From an uncultured Haliea sp. (GTDB taxonomy: Bacteria; Pseudomonadota; Gammaproteobacteria; Pseudomonadales; Halieaceae): a stretch of DNA of 64,000 nt. Shown here in pieces: positions 45,283 to 53,862 of the stretch. The stretch is from assembly GCA_947258585.1 (NCBI GenBank), contig CAMYIZ010000041.1:1-64000 (forward strand), written 5' to 3'. Both the position numbers and the translations under genes were made by a program. The notes beneath the pieces are model-generated. The model searched no databases. It was not told the origin of the DNA and saw only the letters and a program-made list of their open reading frames with translations. The stretch's first letter is position 1; each line of letters starts with the position of its first letter.

Positions 45283-45767
45283 AGCTGGACCGCAGCGACC
45301 GCCGAATTCTGGACATCCTGCAGCGGGATGGCCGTATCAGCAACCTGGAGCTGGCCGAACGTATCGGCCTGTCACCCACACCCTGCTCCCGGCGGGTGAA
45401 GCGGCTGGAGGAGTCGGGGTTGATCCGCGGCACCGCTACCCTGCTGGACCAGTCGCGGCTTGGTCTCAAGCTGACCGCCTATATCGGGATCAGCATGGAC
45501 CGCCATACGCCCGACCGTTTCGATGCCTTTGAAGACCAGGTCCGCGGCTTCCCTGAGGTCATGGAGTGCTCGGTGGTAACCGGCCAGAGCGCGGATTACC
45601 TGCTCAAGGCGGTGGTGCCGGACATGCAGTACTATGAGCGCTTCCTGCTCGGCAAGCTGACCCGGATTCCCGGCGTCACCGGGGTGCACTCCAGCTTCGA
45701 GCTGCGGCGGGTGGTACAGAACACGGCCCTGCCCCTCGACCATATCGACAATGATACCGAAGTCTGA
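45279..45767 (+). CDS. Lrp/AsnC family transcriptional regulator
   Basis: A 162-residue DNA-binding regulator. An N-terminal helix-turn-helix (LDRSDRRILDILQRDGRIS, then LELAERIGLSPTPCSRRVKRL, residues 2-47) is followed by the AsnC/RAM ligand domain, with VMECSVVTGQSADYLLKAVV containing the usual GxxDY turn. Lrp-type proteins sense amino acids and bind AT-rich repeats. It overlaps the EVE gene by 4 bases, and the AT-rich region in front of that gene could be its own operator. Confidence 0.94.
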   Translation: MKLDRSDRRILDILQRDGRISNLELAERIGLSPTPCSRRVKRLEESGLIRGTATLLDQSRLGLKLTAYIGISMDRHTPDRFDAFEDQVRGFPEVMECSVVTGQSADYLLKAVVPDMQYYERFLLGKLTRIPGVTGVHSSFELRRVVQNTALPLDHIDNDTEV

Positions 45768-45869
45768 GGACCGCGCCGGTCATTCCAGCCAGTTTTGCTG
45801 GCCGCTGCGGAACTTGCCGCCCCGGGGTGCGCGGGCGCATTATTCCGGGAAACCCTTGGGAGCTGTGCC

Positions 45870-46652
45870 ATGCACGCAATGAGAGACAAGGTAGCGCTGG
45901 TCACCGGTGGCGCCAGTGGCATGGGGCGCATCATCGCCCTGCGCCTCGCCGGATACGGTGCGCGGGTCGCCATCTTCGATGTCAACGAGGAGGGCCTTGA
46001 AGCCACCGCCGCCGGCAACGGCGCTATCACAGCTGTCCGCTGCGACATCGGCGACCTCGCGGATGTGGAAGCGAAAGTGGCGCAGGTACGGGAAACCCTG
46101 GGGCCCATCGACCTGCTGGTGCATGCGGCGGCGCTGATGCCCAGCCACAAGCTGGTGGACCACACCCACGCGGGCATGGAGCGCCTGTTCCGGATCAACT
46201 ACTTTGGCACCGTCTATATGGTCCAGGCAGTGCTGCCGGAAATGCTGCGGCGGCGCAGTGGGCGGATAATCGCTTTTGGCTCTATCGCCGGCCACGCGCT
46301 GGTACCCCACATGGGCGGCTATTGCGCGACCAAGTCCGCGGTCAACACCTATATGGAAGTGTTGCAGAATGAGCTGCGCAGTACCGGGGTGCGGATTCAC
46401 CTGGTATGCCCGCCCGCGGTCAACACGCCCCTGATCGACCAGACCCTCGCCACCGACAGCCCCGGGAGTCTCATCGAGGCAAAGAAATCGGGCCGTCTCG
46501 CGGACCCGGAGAAAATTGTCGACGCCATCGAGAAGGGCGTCGCCAGGGACCGGGACATCATCTACCCCGGCGAGGCCCGGCTGCTGATGCTGTGGCACAC
46601 CCTGTTCCCCCGCCTGTGGTGGAAAACCGTGCTCAAGTTCGAAAAGGACTGA
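45870..46652 (+). CDS. SDR family oxidoreductase
   Basis: A 260-residue short-chain dehydrogenase/reductase. VALVTGGASGMGRII is the cofactor loop; AIFDVNEEGL with an aspartate after the second strand suggests NAD preference. The catalytic serine is in IIAFGSIAGH and the YCATKSAVNTY motif gives YxxxK. The C-terminal helix (LLMLWHTLFPRLWW) is hydrophobic and may bind the membrane. GGGAG supports the ATG at 45870, though the frame is open to 45795. The substrate is unknown. Confidence 0.87.
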   Translation: MHAMRDKVALVTGGASGMGRIIALRLAGYGARVAIFDVNEEGLEATAAGNGAITAVRCDIGDLADVEAKVAQVRETLGPIDLLVHAAALMPSHKLVDHTHAGMERLFRINYFGTVYMVQAVLPEMLRRRSGRIIAFGSIAGHALVPHMGGYCATKSAVNTYMEVLQNELRSTGVRIHLVCPPAVNTPLIDQTLATDSPGSLIEAKKSGRLADPEKIVDAIEKGVARDRDIIYPGEARLLMLWHTLFPRLWWKTVLKFEKD

Positions 46653-46717
46653 GCCGGAAGCCGTTTCACCGGATCGCCATAGGTCGGGCGGGGCGCCCGT
46701 GTTAGCATCTGCGCCCC

Positions 46718-47920
46718 ATGGCAAACCGTCACCTCACTGCTGATTCGCGCTGGCTGCTTCTGCTGCTCGCAGCGCTGGTTGCGCTCGGGCCGCTGAGTGT
46801 GGACATGTATCTGCCGGCGATGCCGGCCATGCGCGCCGCGCTGGACACCAGCGTCGGCAATATCCAGTTGACCTTCAGTGTCTACCTGGCCGGTTTTGCC
46901 CTGTTTCACCTGGTCTGTGGGCCGCTGGCAGACCGCTACGGGCGCAAGCCGGTCATCACCGCAGGCACCCTGTTGTTTGTGCTCGGCTGCATCGGCTGCA
47001 GCCTGGCGACCACGGTGGAGGAGTTGTTGCTCTACCGGTTCCTGCAGGGTGTCGGCGCCTGTGTCGGGCCCACCCTGGCGCGGACGATCACCCGCGACCT
47101 GTACGGTCCCAGGCGGGCGGCGCGGGCCCTGTCGCTGATTGCCATGCTGATGGCGCTGGCGCCCGCGGTTGCGCCAAGCCTGGGCAGCGCGCTGATGCTG
47201 GTGTTTCCCTGGCCCAGCATTTTTGTCTTCCTCGGCAGCTACGGCGCACTGATGCTGTTGCTGGTGCAGCGCTACCTGGGCGAGTCCCTGCCCGCGCCCC
47301 AGAGCCTGCACCCGAGGACGATAATACGTAACTACAGCACCCTGTTGCGCAGCGGTCCCTTTATGACGGTAGTCGTCACCAGTTCCCTGGTGTACGCGGG
47401 CTTGATGGTCTACCTGGCCTCGTCGGCCTTCGTGTACCTGGAGATGCTGCACGTGCCGACGATGTATTTCGGGCCCATCTTCCTCACCACCGTAGCCGGT
47501 TACATCAGCGGCAGCGCGCTCAGCGCCCGCCTGGCGAGCCGCCTGGAATCGCCCCGTGTGCTGCTGCTGGGGACAGCCCTGGCGGCCGGCGCAAGCGTCT
47601 GCATGGGCGCTGCCGGCACCGTGTTGCCACAGAGTGTACTCGCCCTGATGTTGCCCATGATGTTCTACACCGCGGGCCTGGGGCTGACCCTGCCCCACGC
47701 CATGAGCCTCGCCTTGCAGCCCTATCCGCAGATGGCGGGCACGGCGTCGGCGCTGCTGGGATTCATCCAGATGGCAATCGCCGCGTCCGCAGGGGCCCTG
47801 GTCAGCCTGTTCCTGGTCGACTCGCCCCGTCCCATGCTGCTGACCATGGCGGCGCTGTCAGTGAGCGCCCTGGCTCTGGGGTGGCGGGTCAGGCAACAAG
47901 GCTTCAAATCGCCGGTGTAG
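46718..47920 (+). CDS. Bcr/CflA family multidrug efflux MFS transporter
   Basis: A 400-residue 12-helix exporter. The Bcr/CflA features are the start LLLLAALVALGPLSVDMYLPAMPAM, the QLTFSVYLAGFALFHLVCGPLADRYGRKPV motif-A loop, and RFLQGVGACVGPTLARTITRDLYG. It is preceded by a small GC hairpin (46685-46699). Its last 17 bases overlap the convergent diguanylate cyclase gene. Exported substrates may include bicyclomycin-like or other small compounds; not determined. Confidence 0.92.
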   Translation: MANRHLTADSRWLLLLLAALVALGPLSVDMYLPAMPAMRAALDTSVGNIQLTFSVYLAGFALFHLVCGPLADRYGRKPVITAGTLLFVLGCIGCSLATTVEELLLYRFLQGVGACVGPTLARTITRDLYGPRRAARALSLIAMLMALAPAVAPSLGSALMLVFPWPSIFVFLGSYGALMLLLVQRYLGESLPAPQSLHPRTIIRNYSTLLRSGPFMTVVVTSSLVYAGLMVYLASSAFVYLEMLHVPTMYFGPIFLTTVAGYISGSALSARLASRLESPRVLLLGTALAAGASVCMGAAGTVLPQSVLALMLPMMFYTAGLGLTLPHAMSLALQPYPQMAGTASALLGFIQMAIAASAGALVSLFLVDSPRPMLLTMAALSVSALALGWRVRQQGFKSPV

Positions 47921-48950
47921 ACTCCAGGTCGGCGATGACCAGGCGGTCGCGACCGCACTGCTTGGCCTCGTAGAGCGCGTTGTCAGCCCGCGCCAGCCAG
48001 CGCGACCAGTCCTCGCCGGACTTGAGAATCGCCGCCCCGGCAGAAAAGCGGATGGGGTCTTCGGGCCCTGGTACGGCACCGCTGAGCCGGCGGTGCAGCT
48101 CCGGCAAGGTGGTCGCCGCAGTGGCGGCGGACATCCCCCGCAGCAATACCACGAATTCCTCCCCACCCATCCGGTACAGTCCGTCCTCAAGCCGCAGGGC
48201 GGCACGCACGCTGGCGGCAAAACGCTCCAGCACCTGGTCGCCGGCCTCGTGCCCGTAGTTGTCGTTGATCTGCTTGAACAGGTCCAGGTCGATCACCATG
48301 ACCGTACTTTCGAAATCCGCGCTGCGGCGACGCTCGGCGACCGTGGCCTCCAGGTGCTGCTGCATCAGGCGGCGGTTGCCGACCCCGGTGAGCGGATCCT
48401 GCGTGGCCTGCTCCGCCAGCATGCGGCGCTGCTGGCGCAACTGATCGGTGACAACCAGGCCGAACCCCGCCATCAGCAGCGCCACTGTCACCCAGCTGAC
48501 CTGCTCCAGAGGCGAATCAAATAGCCGCGTGTGCGCCGTGAGGACGACGATGACCAGTCCGTTCAGGCCCACAGCCAGGGTGCGCGGCAATACCAGGCAG
48601 TTGACCCAGATAACCAGAAAAGCCCAGAGCAGGCCATTGCTGCTGACCAACAGTGCGCTGAGCAGGGCGGAGGCCGAGATCGTCAGTCCAAACAGATTCA
48701 ATGCGTAGGGTGCAAAGCGGTGGGACCGACCCATTATCAGGGTCAGGGCCAGCAGCGACACTATGAGCACATTGATCGTCGCACCCGTGCTGTCGCCGGC
48801 ATTGTAGCGATACAGGGCAAAGCCACTGATGATAGGCGCCGAGACACCGCCGATGTAGTTCATCACCGAGAGTTCCAGGCGACGGGTGGCGCCGGCAGCA
48901 ACCAACCGGCCAGCGGTGCCACTGTCGGGCGCTGTATCTCCCGAGCTCAC
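47904..48950 (-). CDS. Membrane diguanylate cyclase (GGDEF)
   Basis: A 348-residue inner-membrane enzyme making c-di-GMP. The N-terminal half has about six hydrophobic helices (sensor region, residues about 26-175, no recognisable MASE name). The GGDEF domain begins at DPLTGVGNRRL, has VIDLDLFKQINDNYGHEAGD and an active GGEEF. RLED five residues before GGEEF is an RxxD inhibitory site, so product feedback is expected. It overlaps the exporter gene tail-to-tail. It diverges from the cysteine synthase gene. Confidence 0.94.
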   Translation of the reverse strand: MSSGDTAPDSGTAGRLVAAGATRRLELSVMNYIGGVSAPIISGFALYRYNAGDSTGATINVLIVSLLALTLIMGRSHRFAPYALNLFGLTISASALLSALLVSSNGLLWAFLVIWVNCLVLPRTLAVGLNGLVIVVLTAHTRLFDSPLEQVSWVTVALLMAGFGLVVTDQLRQQRRMLAEQATQDPLTGVGNRRLMQQHLEATVAERRRSADFESTVMVIDLDLFKQINDNYGHEAGDQVLERFAASVRAALRLEDGLYRMGGEEFVVLLRGMSAATAATTLPELHRRLSGAVPGPEDPIRFSAGAAILKSGEDWSRWLARADNALYEAKQCGRDRLVIADLESTPAI

Positions 48951-49055
48951 GCCCTGATGTCCATAGCAGGAACCTTGCCACTACCGCTGCTGATCCCGGA
49001 ATATGCCACAGCTACCGGATAGCGGCAAACACGGGGTGCGGGGCTGCGGGACCGA

Positions 49056-49084
49056 CTGACCGCGGAGCCTGCCTGTGGCATACT
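49056..49084 (+). promoter_or_regulatory. Probable promoter of cysteine synthase gene
   Basis: CTGACC (49056-49061) and CATACT (49079-49084) are 17 bases apart. The predicted start near 49091 lies past the GTG at 49075 and so supports translation from the TTG at 49114. Confidence 0.4.
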
Positions 49085-49113
49085 GCGGCCATCCCGCCCA
49101 GGAGACCAAAGCC

Positions 49114-50121
49114 TTGCACAGTGCCGCAGATGTCACCCAACTCATTGGCAACACACCGCTGCTCTACCTGCGCGAGGTATCAGAGCGGACCGGTTGCCGC
49201 ATCCTCGGCAAAGCCGAGTTCCTGAATCCGGGCGGTTCGGTCAAGGACCGGACCGCGCTCGGTATCATCCGCGCCGCCGAAGCCAGCGGCGAGCTGCGCC
49301 CCGGCGGGCGAATCGTCGAGGGCACCGCGGGCAATACCGGCATCGGCCTGACCCTGCTGGCAAATGCACTGGGCTACAAGAGCACTGTCGTGATGCCCAT
49401 CAGCCAGAGCAGGGAAAAGATAGACACCCTGGAATTGCTCGGCGCCGAACTCCACCTGGTACCCGCAACCTCCTACAGCGAGCCGGGCCACTATATCCAC
49501 ACAGCCCAGCGATTGGCGGAAAAATACGCCGGCTCAGAGCCCGCGGGCGCGGTCTGGGCCCGCCAGTTCGACAACCTCGCCAACATGGAGATCCACCGCG
49601 ACACCACCGGAGAGGAAATCTGGACTCAGACCGGGGGCACGGTCGACGGTTTCATCTGTGCCGTCGGGACCGGCGGCACGCTGGCGGGGGTATCCGCCGC
49701 CCTCAAGGCACATCGCCGGGACATCGTCATCGGTCTGGCGGATCCGCAGGGGGCGTCGCTCTATCACTACTTCAAGGACGGGAAACTGGCCCCCAGCGGC
49801 GGCAGCTCCATTGTCGAGGGCATTGGCATCAATCATGTCACGGGGAATATCGCCGAGGCGCAGGTGGACACCGCATTCACCATCAGCGACAGCGAAGCCC
49901 TGCCGGTACTATTCGACCTGCTCCAGCACGAGGGACTTTGCCTGGGCGGCTCGGCCGGCATCAACATCGCCGGCGCCGTCAGACTGGCCGAGCAAATGGG
50001 TCCCGGACACACCATCGTTACCATTCTTTGCGACTATGGCAACCGCTACCAGAGCAAGCTCTTCAACCCCGCATTCCTGCACAACAAGGGCTTGCCAGTA
50101 CCGGCCTGGCTCGATGTTTAA
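49114..50121 (+). CDS. PLP-dependent cysteine synthase family protein
   Basis: A 335-residue O-acetylserine (thiol)lyase-type enzyme forming cysteine. The PLP lysine is in LNPGGSVKDRTALGII; GTAGNTGIGLTLL is the substrate loop, and AVGTGGTLAGVSAAL the phosphate site. LCLGGSAGINIAGAV is late in the sequence. I favour the TTG at 49114 because AGGAG lies 9 bases upstream; a GTG at 49075 gives 13 more residues but has no ribosome site. The FMN reductase gene follows 21 bases on. Exact specificity (CysK or CysM-like) is not settled. Confidence 0.88.
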   Translation: MHSAADVTQLIGNTPLLYLREVSERTGCRILGKAEFLNPGGSVKDRTALGIIRAAEASGELRPGGRIVEGTAGNTGIGLTLLANALGYKSTVVMPISQSREKIDTLELLGAELHLVPATSYSEPGHYIHTAQRLAEKYAGSEPAGAVWARQFDNLANMEIHRDTTGEEIWTQTGGTVDGFICAVGTGGTLAGVSAALKAHRRDIVIGLADPQGASLYHYFKDGKLAPSGGSSIVEGIGINHVTGNIAEAQVDTAFTISDSEALPVLFDLLQHEGLCLGGSAGINIAGAVRLAEQMGPGHTIVTILCDYGNRYQSKLFNPAFLHNKGLPVPAWLDV

Positions 50122-50142
50122 ACCCACCGCACGAGGAACACA

Positions 50143-50763
50143 ATGAAGATAGGTATTATCAGTGGCAGCCATCGCCCCAACTCCCAGAGCAGCAAGGTCG
50201 GCCGCTACATCGAGCAGACCCTCACCGAACAGGGGCTTTGCGACAGCTGCTGGTTCTATGATCTTGCCGGCAATCCGCTGCCGTTGTGGGAGGAGAGCGT
50301 ATGGGACCCGGACCACGCCCAATGGCAGAACATGCTTGAACCCCTGCGGGAGGAACTGCACAGCTGTGACGCCTTTGTCGTGATCTCACCCGAGTGGCAC
50401 GGCATGGTTCCCGCCGGGCTGAAGAACTTCCTGCTGATGTGGACAGCGGCGGGAGAGCTGGCGCACAAGCCGGCACTGATCGTGGCGGTGTCCGCCGCTG
50501 TCGGTGGCGCCTATCCCGTCGCGGAGCTGCGCATGAGCGGTTACAAGAACAACCGCCTCTGCTTCCTGCCAGAGCACCTGATCGTGCGCAATGTCGGCTC
50601 GGTCTTCAATGCCGACAGCGCGGACAATGACCCCAAGTCACAAAAGTATCTGACCGAGCGCACGCTGTACTGCCTGAAGCTGTTGCGAGAGTACGGACTG
50701 GCCCTGCGCCAGGTAAGGGAGAGCGGCAAGGCATCGCTCGCGGTCTACGGCACGGGGATGTAG
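50143..50763 (+). CDS. NADPH-dependent FMN reductase family protein
   Basis: A 206-residue flavodoxin-like protein. MKIGIISGSHRPNSQSSKVG is the FMN phosphate loop and SPEWHGMVPAGLKNFLLMW the second flavin loop. Members reduce FMN, quinones, chromate or azo compounds. It lies 21 bases after the cysteine synthase gene, perhaps supplying reduced flavin in sulfur metabolism, but this is inference. GAGGA lies before the ATG. It converges on a diguanylate cyclase. Confidence 0.9.
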   Translation: MKIGIISGSHRPNSQSSKVGRYIEQTLTEQGLCDSCWFYDLAGNPLPLWEESVWDPDHAQWQNMLEPLREELHSCDAFVVISPEWHGMVPAGLKNFLLMWTAAGELAHKPALIVAVSAAVGGAYPVAELRMSGYKNNRLCFLPEHLIVRNVGSVFNADSADNDPKSQKYLTERTLYCLKLLREYGLALRQVRESGKASLAVYGTGM

Positions 50764-50772
50764 CCCGGCCCG

Positions 50773-51963
50773 TCAGTCGGGCTGCCACAGGACGACCTGG
50801 TCCCGGCCGGCCGCCTTGGCCCGGTACAGGGCCCTGTCGGCGCGCCCCAGCAGGCTGTCGATATCGTCCCCCGCCCTGGCCTGCGCCAGCCCGGCACTGA
50901 AGGTCAGCGCAACAGGCGTGGCACCCGCCCCAAAGACCGTCGCAGCCACGGTAGACCTGGCCCGGTCCAGCATGGTCCGGGCCTCTCCCGGCTCCGTGTC
51001 CGGCAGCAACAACACGAACTCTTCACCGCCGTACCTGGCCAATACATCGCTTGATCGCAACTGCGCCTTGCAACCATCGGCAAACGCCCGCAATACCTGG
51101 TCGCCAAACCTGTGGCCATAGCTGTCATTGAGGCGTTTGAAATGATCCAGGTCGATCATCGCCAGGCAGAGCGAGTGCCGGTGGCGCCGGGCGTGTGCGA
51201 TATCGCGCTCGGCGATTGCGTTGAAGGCCCGGCGATTGAGCAGGCCCGTGAGCTCGTCGAGAGTAGCCAGGTGCTGCGCCCGCGCCTCGTGCTCCCGGCT
51301 TACCGCCAGGATTCTCTGCATGGTCATCAGGGTGACGCCTACAAATCCCATGACCAGCGCCGGCAGCGCGAAGTTGTAGGGCAGGAGGTAACTGAAGGAC
51401 TGGTGTGGCGGAACATACGGGCGGTCAACCAGCCAGTCGTGGTAGCCGTAGTAGCCACGCAGCAGGGTGACGGCGGAATACAGCAACAGGCTCACCCCGA
51501 CCAGCAGCTGGGCGGACCGTGTTGTCTGGCCATCGCGCCTGCACAACAGCAGCCAGATTGCCTGCAGCGGCAATAGTCCGGCGATAGTGGAATAGACGCC
51601 CATCAGCAAGTCGGAATTACCATCGAAAATCCAGTAATGGACGTTGAATGCGACCATCAGGCCGACACTTGCGGGCACAATCCAGAGGGGCAGTGGCCGC
51701 CCCATAAAGCGAAAAATACCGAGCAGGAACAGCGCTTCACCGGCCAACTGGCCGGCGTTGCCCAGCACATTGAGCACCGGGCTGCCAGTGACCATGAACC
51801 CTATGAAAAGCACCACCCCCAGAATGAGGGTCCACCCCGCAGCCATCCAGAAGGCCGGACCCGCATAGGGTCTCGAGACATACCAGAGGGCCGTAGCCGA
51901 CACGGCAATCGCCAGCAACAGCAGCAACCCCAGCAGCATCGGCGAAAAATAGATCGCTAGCAC
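50773..51963 (-). CDS. Membrane diguanylate cyclase (GGDEF)
   Basis: A 396-residue c-di-GMP synthase. Residues about 5-215 hold six or seven hydrophobic helices. The catalytic domain has DELTGLLNRRAF, IDLDHFKRLNDSYGHRFGD and RYGGEEFVLLLPD. RSSD five residues before GGEEF is an intact RxxD inhibitory site. It is the second such enzyme within 3 kb; membrane parts of the two do not look alike, so this is not an obvious recent duplication. It lies downstream of dsbA, separated by a hairpin. Confidence 0.94.
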   Translation of the reverse strand: MLAIYFSPMLLGLLLLLAIAVSATALWYVSRPYAGPAFWMAAGWTLILGVVLFIGFMVTGSPVLNVLGNAGQLAGEALFLLGIFRFMGRPLPLWIVPASVGLMVAFNVHYWIFDGNSDLLMGVYSTIAGLLPLQAIWLLLCRRDGQTTRSAQLLVGVSLLLYSAVTLLRGYYGYHDWLVDRPYVPPHQSFSYLLPYNFALPALVMGFVGVTLMTMQRILAVSREHEARAQHLATLDELTGLLNRRAFNAIAERDIAHARRHRHSLCLAMIDLDHFKRLNDSYGHRFGDQVLRAFADGCKAQLRSSDVLARYGGEEFVLLLPDTEPGEARTMLDRARSTVAATVFGAGATPVALTFSAGLAQARAGDDIDSLLGRADRALYRAKAAGRDQVVLWQPD

Positions 51964-51993
51964 AGCTGCCGCAGCCTCAGGGGATTATGGGAA

Positions 51994-52014
51994 CGGGCGG
52001 GACTGTCCCGCCCG
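51994..52014 (-). terminator. Hairpin after dsbA
   Basis: A 9-bp perfect GC stem with a 3-base loop, placed 6 bases after the dsbA stop. The T-tract is weak (TTCCCATAAT follows on this strand). Confidence 0.5.
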
Positions 52015-52020
52015 GCTGGG

Positions 52021-52674
52021 TCAGGACGCGCTTGCCGTAGCGGCGAGGGTGGCGCGTTCCTTCTCGATGAGGAAATCGGCGATCTTCAGCATATTGGCCT
52101 GGCTGCCGGCCTTGCGCGTGCTGATGCGGTATTTGCCGTTGACCATCATTTCCGGCGTCCCGGTGATCTTCGCCGCCCGGGCCCGGCTGTTGGCCTGGCG
52201 CACCTGGCTGCTGACCCCGAAGGAACCGATTGCCTTGTCAAAGTCTTCGACGCTGACACCGTTGGCGGTGAACAGGCTGCGGATTTCCGCCTCGGAAGAC
52301 AGGCGTTTGCCGTCGACGTTCATGGCCTGGAACATCACCGTGTGCATGGAGTCGAGCACTCCCAGCGCCTTGGCCGCGTAGTACATCGCCGCGTGCAGTT
52401 CCATGGGCTTGTTCCAGACTGCCGGGGAGCCGACAAATGTGACATCGTCTCCCAGGGTTTCTTTCCAGCGGCCGATCAGCGGTTCAAAGGTGTAACAATG
52501 GCCGCAACCGTACCAGAAGAACTCCACCACCTCGACCTTGTCCGGATCAGCGGTGCGGATGGCCGGGGTAATGAGATCATAATGGGTGCCTTCTTCCCAG
52601 GTTTGTGCCTCCTGGGCGATCGCTGCCACAGGTGCCAGCACTATCAGGGCGAGGGCAAGGAAACGCTTGAACAT
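52021..52674 (-). CDS. dsbA: Thiol:disulfide interchange protein DsbA
   Basis: Periplasmic oxidase that forms disulfides in exported proteins. The 217-residue protein has a signal peptide (ends AIA, about residue 19), the thioredoxin-fold active site CGHC in FFWYGCGHCYTF near residue 52 and the cis-proline loop in ITGTPEMMVNGKY. GGAG seven bases before the ATG at 52674 decides the start; a GTG 12 bases earlier is less likely. It follows cytochrome c4, as in Pseudomonas, and may be relevant to cytochrome c maturation. Confidence 0.95.
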   Translation of the reverse strand: MFKRFLALALIVLAPVAAIAQEAQTWEEGTHYDLITPAIRTADPDKVEVVEFFWYGCGHCYTFEPLIGRWKETLGDDVTFVGSPAVWNKPMELHAAMYYAAKALGVLDSMHTVMFQAMNVDGKRLSSEAEIRSLFTANGVSVEDFDKAIGSFGVSSQVRQANSRARAAKITGTPEMMVNGKYRISTRKAGSQANMLKIADFLIEKERATLAATASAS

Positions 52675-52738
52675 GGTTTTCTCCACAGTTGTAGGTTGTT
52701 ACTCAGACCATGATTCCGCCGCGGTGTTCTCCCCCTGA

Positions 52739-52763
52739 TAAAAAAGGTGGCGCTGGGCCACCC
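52739..52763 (-). terminator. Rho-independent terminator of cytochrome c4
   Basis: On the minus strand GGTGGC, a 5-base loop and GCCACC are followed directly by six T (52745-52740). It lies 22 bases after the cytochrome c4 stop, before dsbA, so the two genes are at least partly separate transcripts. Confidence 0.85.
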
Positions 52764-52784
52764 TGGGGAAACAGCGAGACCGAT

Positions 52785-53420
52785 CTAGCGCAGGCCAGCG
52801 GCGTAGCTGGCAACGGCTTCGATTTCCATGTCGCTGAGGCCAAAGGCGTTGCTGCGCATGATCCTGGTGTCGCCGTCATTGGTGCGCCCGGCCGGGTCCT
52901 CGTAGCCTTTGCGGTATTCCCGCAACTGGGTGGCGATATACTCCGGATGCTGGCCCGCCAGCGCCGGATAGCCCGCCGGCGCATTGCCCTGGCCGTTGGG
53001 GGCGTGGCAACCGATACAGGCCGCGACCTTGCGATCGGCGACACCGGCGCGGTAGACCTTCTCCCCCAGTGCAACCAGCTCGGGGTCGGCCTGGCTGCCG
53101 CTGACCTGCTGCGAGGCGTAGAACGCGGCGATATCGGCCAGCTGCTGGTCGGTCATGTTGTCCACCTGTCCCGCCATGGTCGGGATTGGACGGGCGCCAT
53201 CGCGTATATCCCGCAGCTGCTTGTACAGGTACCGCTCACCCAATCCCGCCAGTTTGGGGAAAGTCGGGGCCAGACTGTTGCCGTCGGCGCCATGACACGC
53301 AGCACACATGGTCGTCAGTGGCTCTCCAGCGGCGGCGTCACCCTTCAGATAGGGGACGGCCGCACCCGCGGAGTGAGCGAAGCCAAGCAGGGCGCCGCAG
53401 AGGACAAGAACTTTCTTCAT
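52785..53420 (-). CDS. Cytochrome c4 (dihaem)
   Basis: A 211-residue periplasmic dihaem cytochrome. The signal peptide ends near residue 20 (AGA). Haem sites are MCAACHG (near residue 42) and ACIGCHAPNG (near 138), each followed at a distance by a methionine ligand candidate (PTMAGQ and RIMRSN). Two similar halves are evident. It likely shuttles electrons from the bc1 complex to oxidases such as the aa3 enzyme encoded 9 kb away. It has its own terminator and lies after cytochrome c5. Confidence 0.93.
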   Translation of the reverse strand: MKKVLVLCGALLGFAHSAGAAVPYLKGDAAAGEPLTTMCAACHGADGNSLAPTFPKLAGLGERYLYKQLRDIRDGARPIPTMAGQVDNMTDQQLADIAAFYASQQVSGSQADPELVALGEKVYRAGVADRKVAACIGCHAPNGQGNAPAGYPALAGQHPEYIATQLREYRKGYEDPAGRTNDGDTRIMRSNAFGLSDMEIEAVASYAAGLR

Positions 53421-53455
53421 GACACTTCCAGATCTGGATAGTTGGACCCGACAGA

Positions 53456-53749
53456 TTACTCTGCGGGTGAGGACATGTAAGTGATCAGGGCAGCGTAGTC
53501 CGCATCACTGCAATCGAAGCACATACCCTTGGGCGGCATGGCGTTGAGGCCACTTTTGACTGAAGCGACCAGCGCGTCCATGCCCTTTTCCATTTTTGGC
53601 GCCCACGCCGCAGCATCCCCGGTCTTGGGCGCACCCGCTACACCGGCATTGTGGCACACCGCGCAGCTCTTGTTGTACTTGTCCATGGGCGGCTGCGCCA
53701 TGGCACTGGCAGCAAACAACATCGCGCCGACCGCTAACAATTTCTTCAT
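53456..53749 (-). CDS. Cytochrome c5 family protein
   Basis: A 97-residue small monohaem cytochrome c. The signal peptide (KKLLAVGAMLFAASAMA) is followed by a CAVCHNAG haem site, a PKTGDAAAW stretch, NAMPPKGMCFDCSD and ALITYM. The second CxxC (MCFDC) is typical for c5-type proteins, which keep a disulfide. Periplasmic electron carrier. It precedes the c4 gene on the same strand with 35 bases between. A hairpin sits in its upstream region (53780-53805). Confidence 0.93.
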   Translation of the reverse strand: MKKLLAVGAMLFAASAMAQPPMDKYNKSCAVCHNAGVAGAPKTGDAAAWAPKMEKGMDALVASVKSGLNAMPPKGMCFDCSDADYAALITYMSSPAE

Positions 53750-53820
53750 GCTACACCTCTGCTGACCGCTGGGAGAGAGCCGGCCCGGGATATTTCCCCG
53801 GCCGGTAAAAAAGCTGTGGC

Positions 53821-53826
53821 ATTATA
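53821..53826 (-). promoter_or_regulatory. -10 element for cytochrome c5
   Basis: Minus-strand TATAAT about 70 bases before the start. On the plus strand the same bases offer TATATA for engB. No clear -35 for either. Confidence 0.35.
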
Positions 53827-53862
53827 TACGACTTACCCAGCGCAAAAAAGGCAAGCTCCCCG

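Noticed and set aside
46685-46699. Six-base-pair GC hairpin upstream of the Bcr/CflA gene as a terminator
   Set aside because: Short stem with a 3-base loop and no T-tract; common by chance in GC-rich DNA.
50766-50784. Seven-base-pair hairpin between FMN reductase and the second diguanylate cyclase as a terminator
   Set aside because: Contains a G-T pair, overlaps the coding end of the cyclase and has no T-tract; too weak to list.
53780-53805. Hairpin CCGGCC...GGCCGG followed by A-run as a terminator
   Set aside because: The A-run is on the wrong side for either strand to give a U-tract after the stem, and it lies between divergent genes; it may only be leader structure of cytochrome c5.
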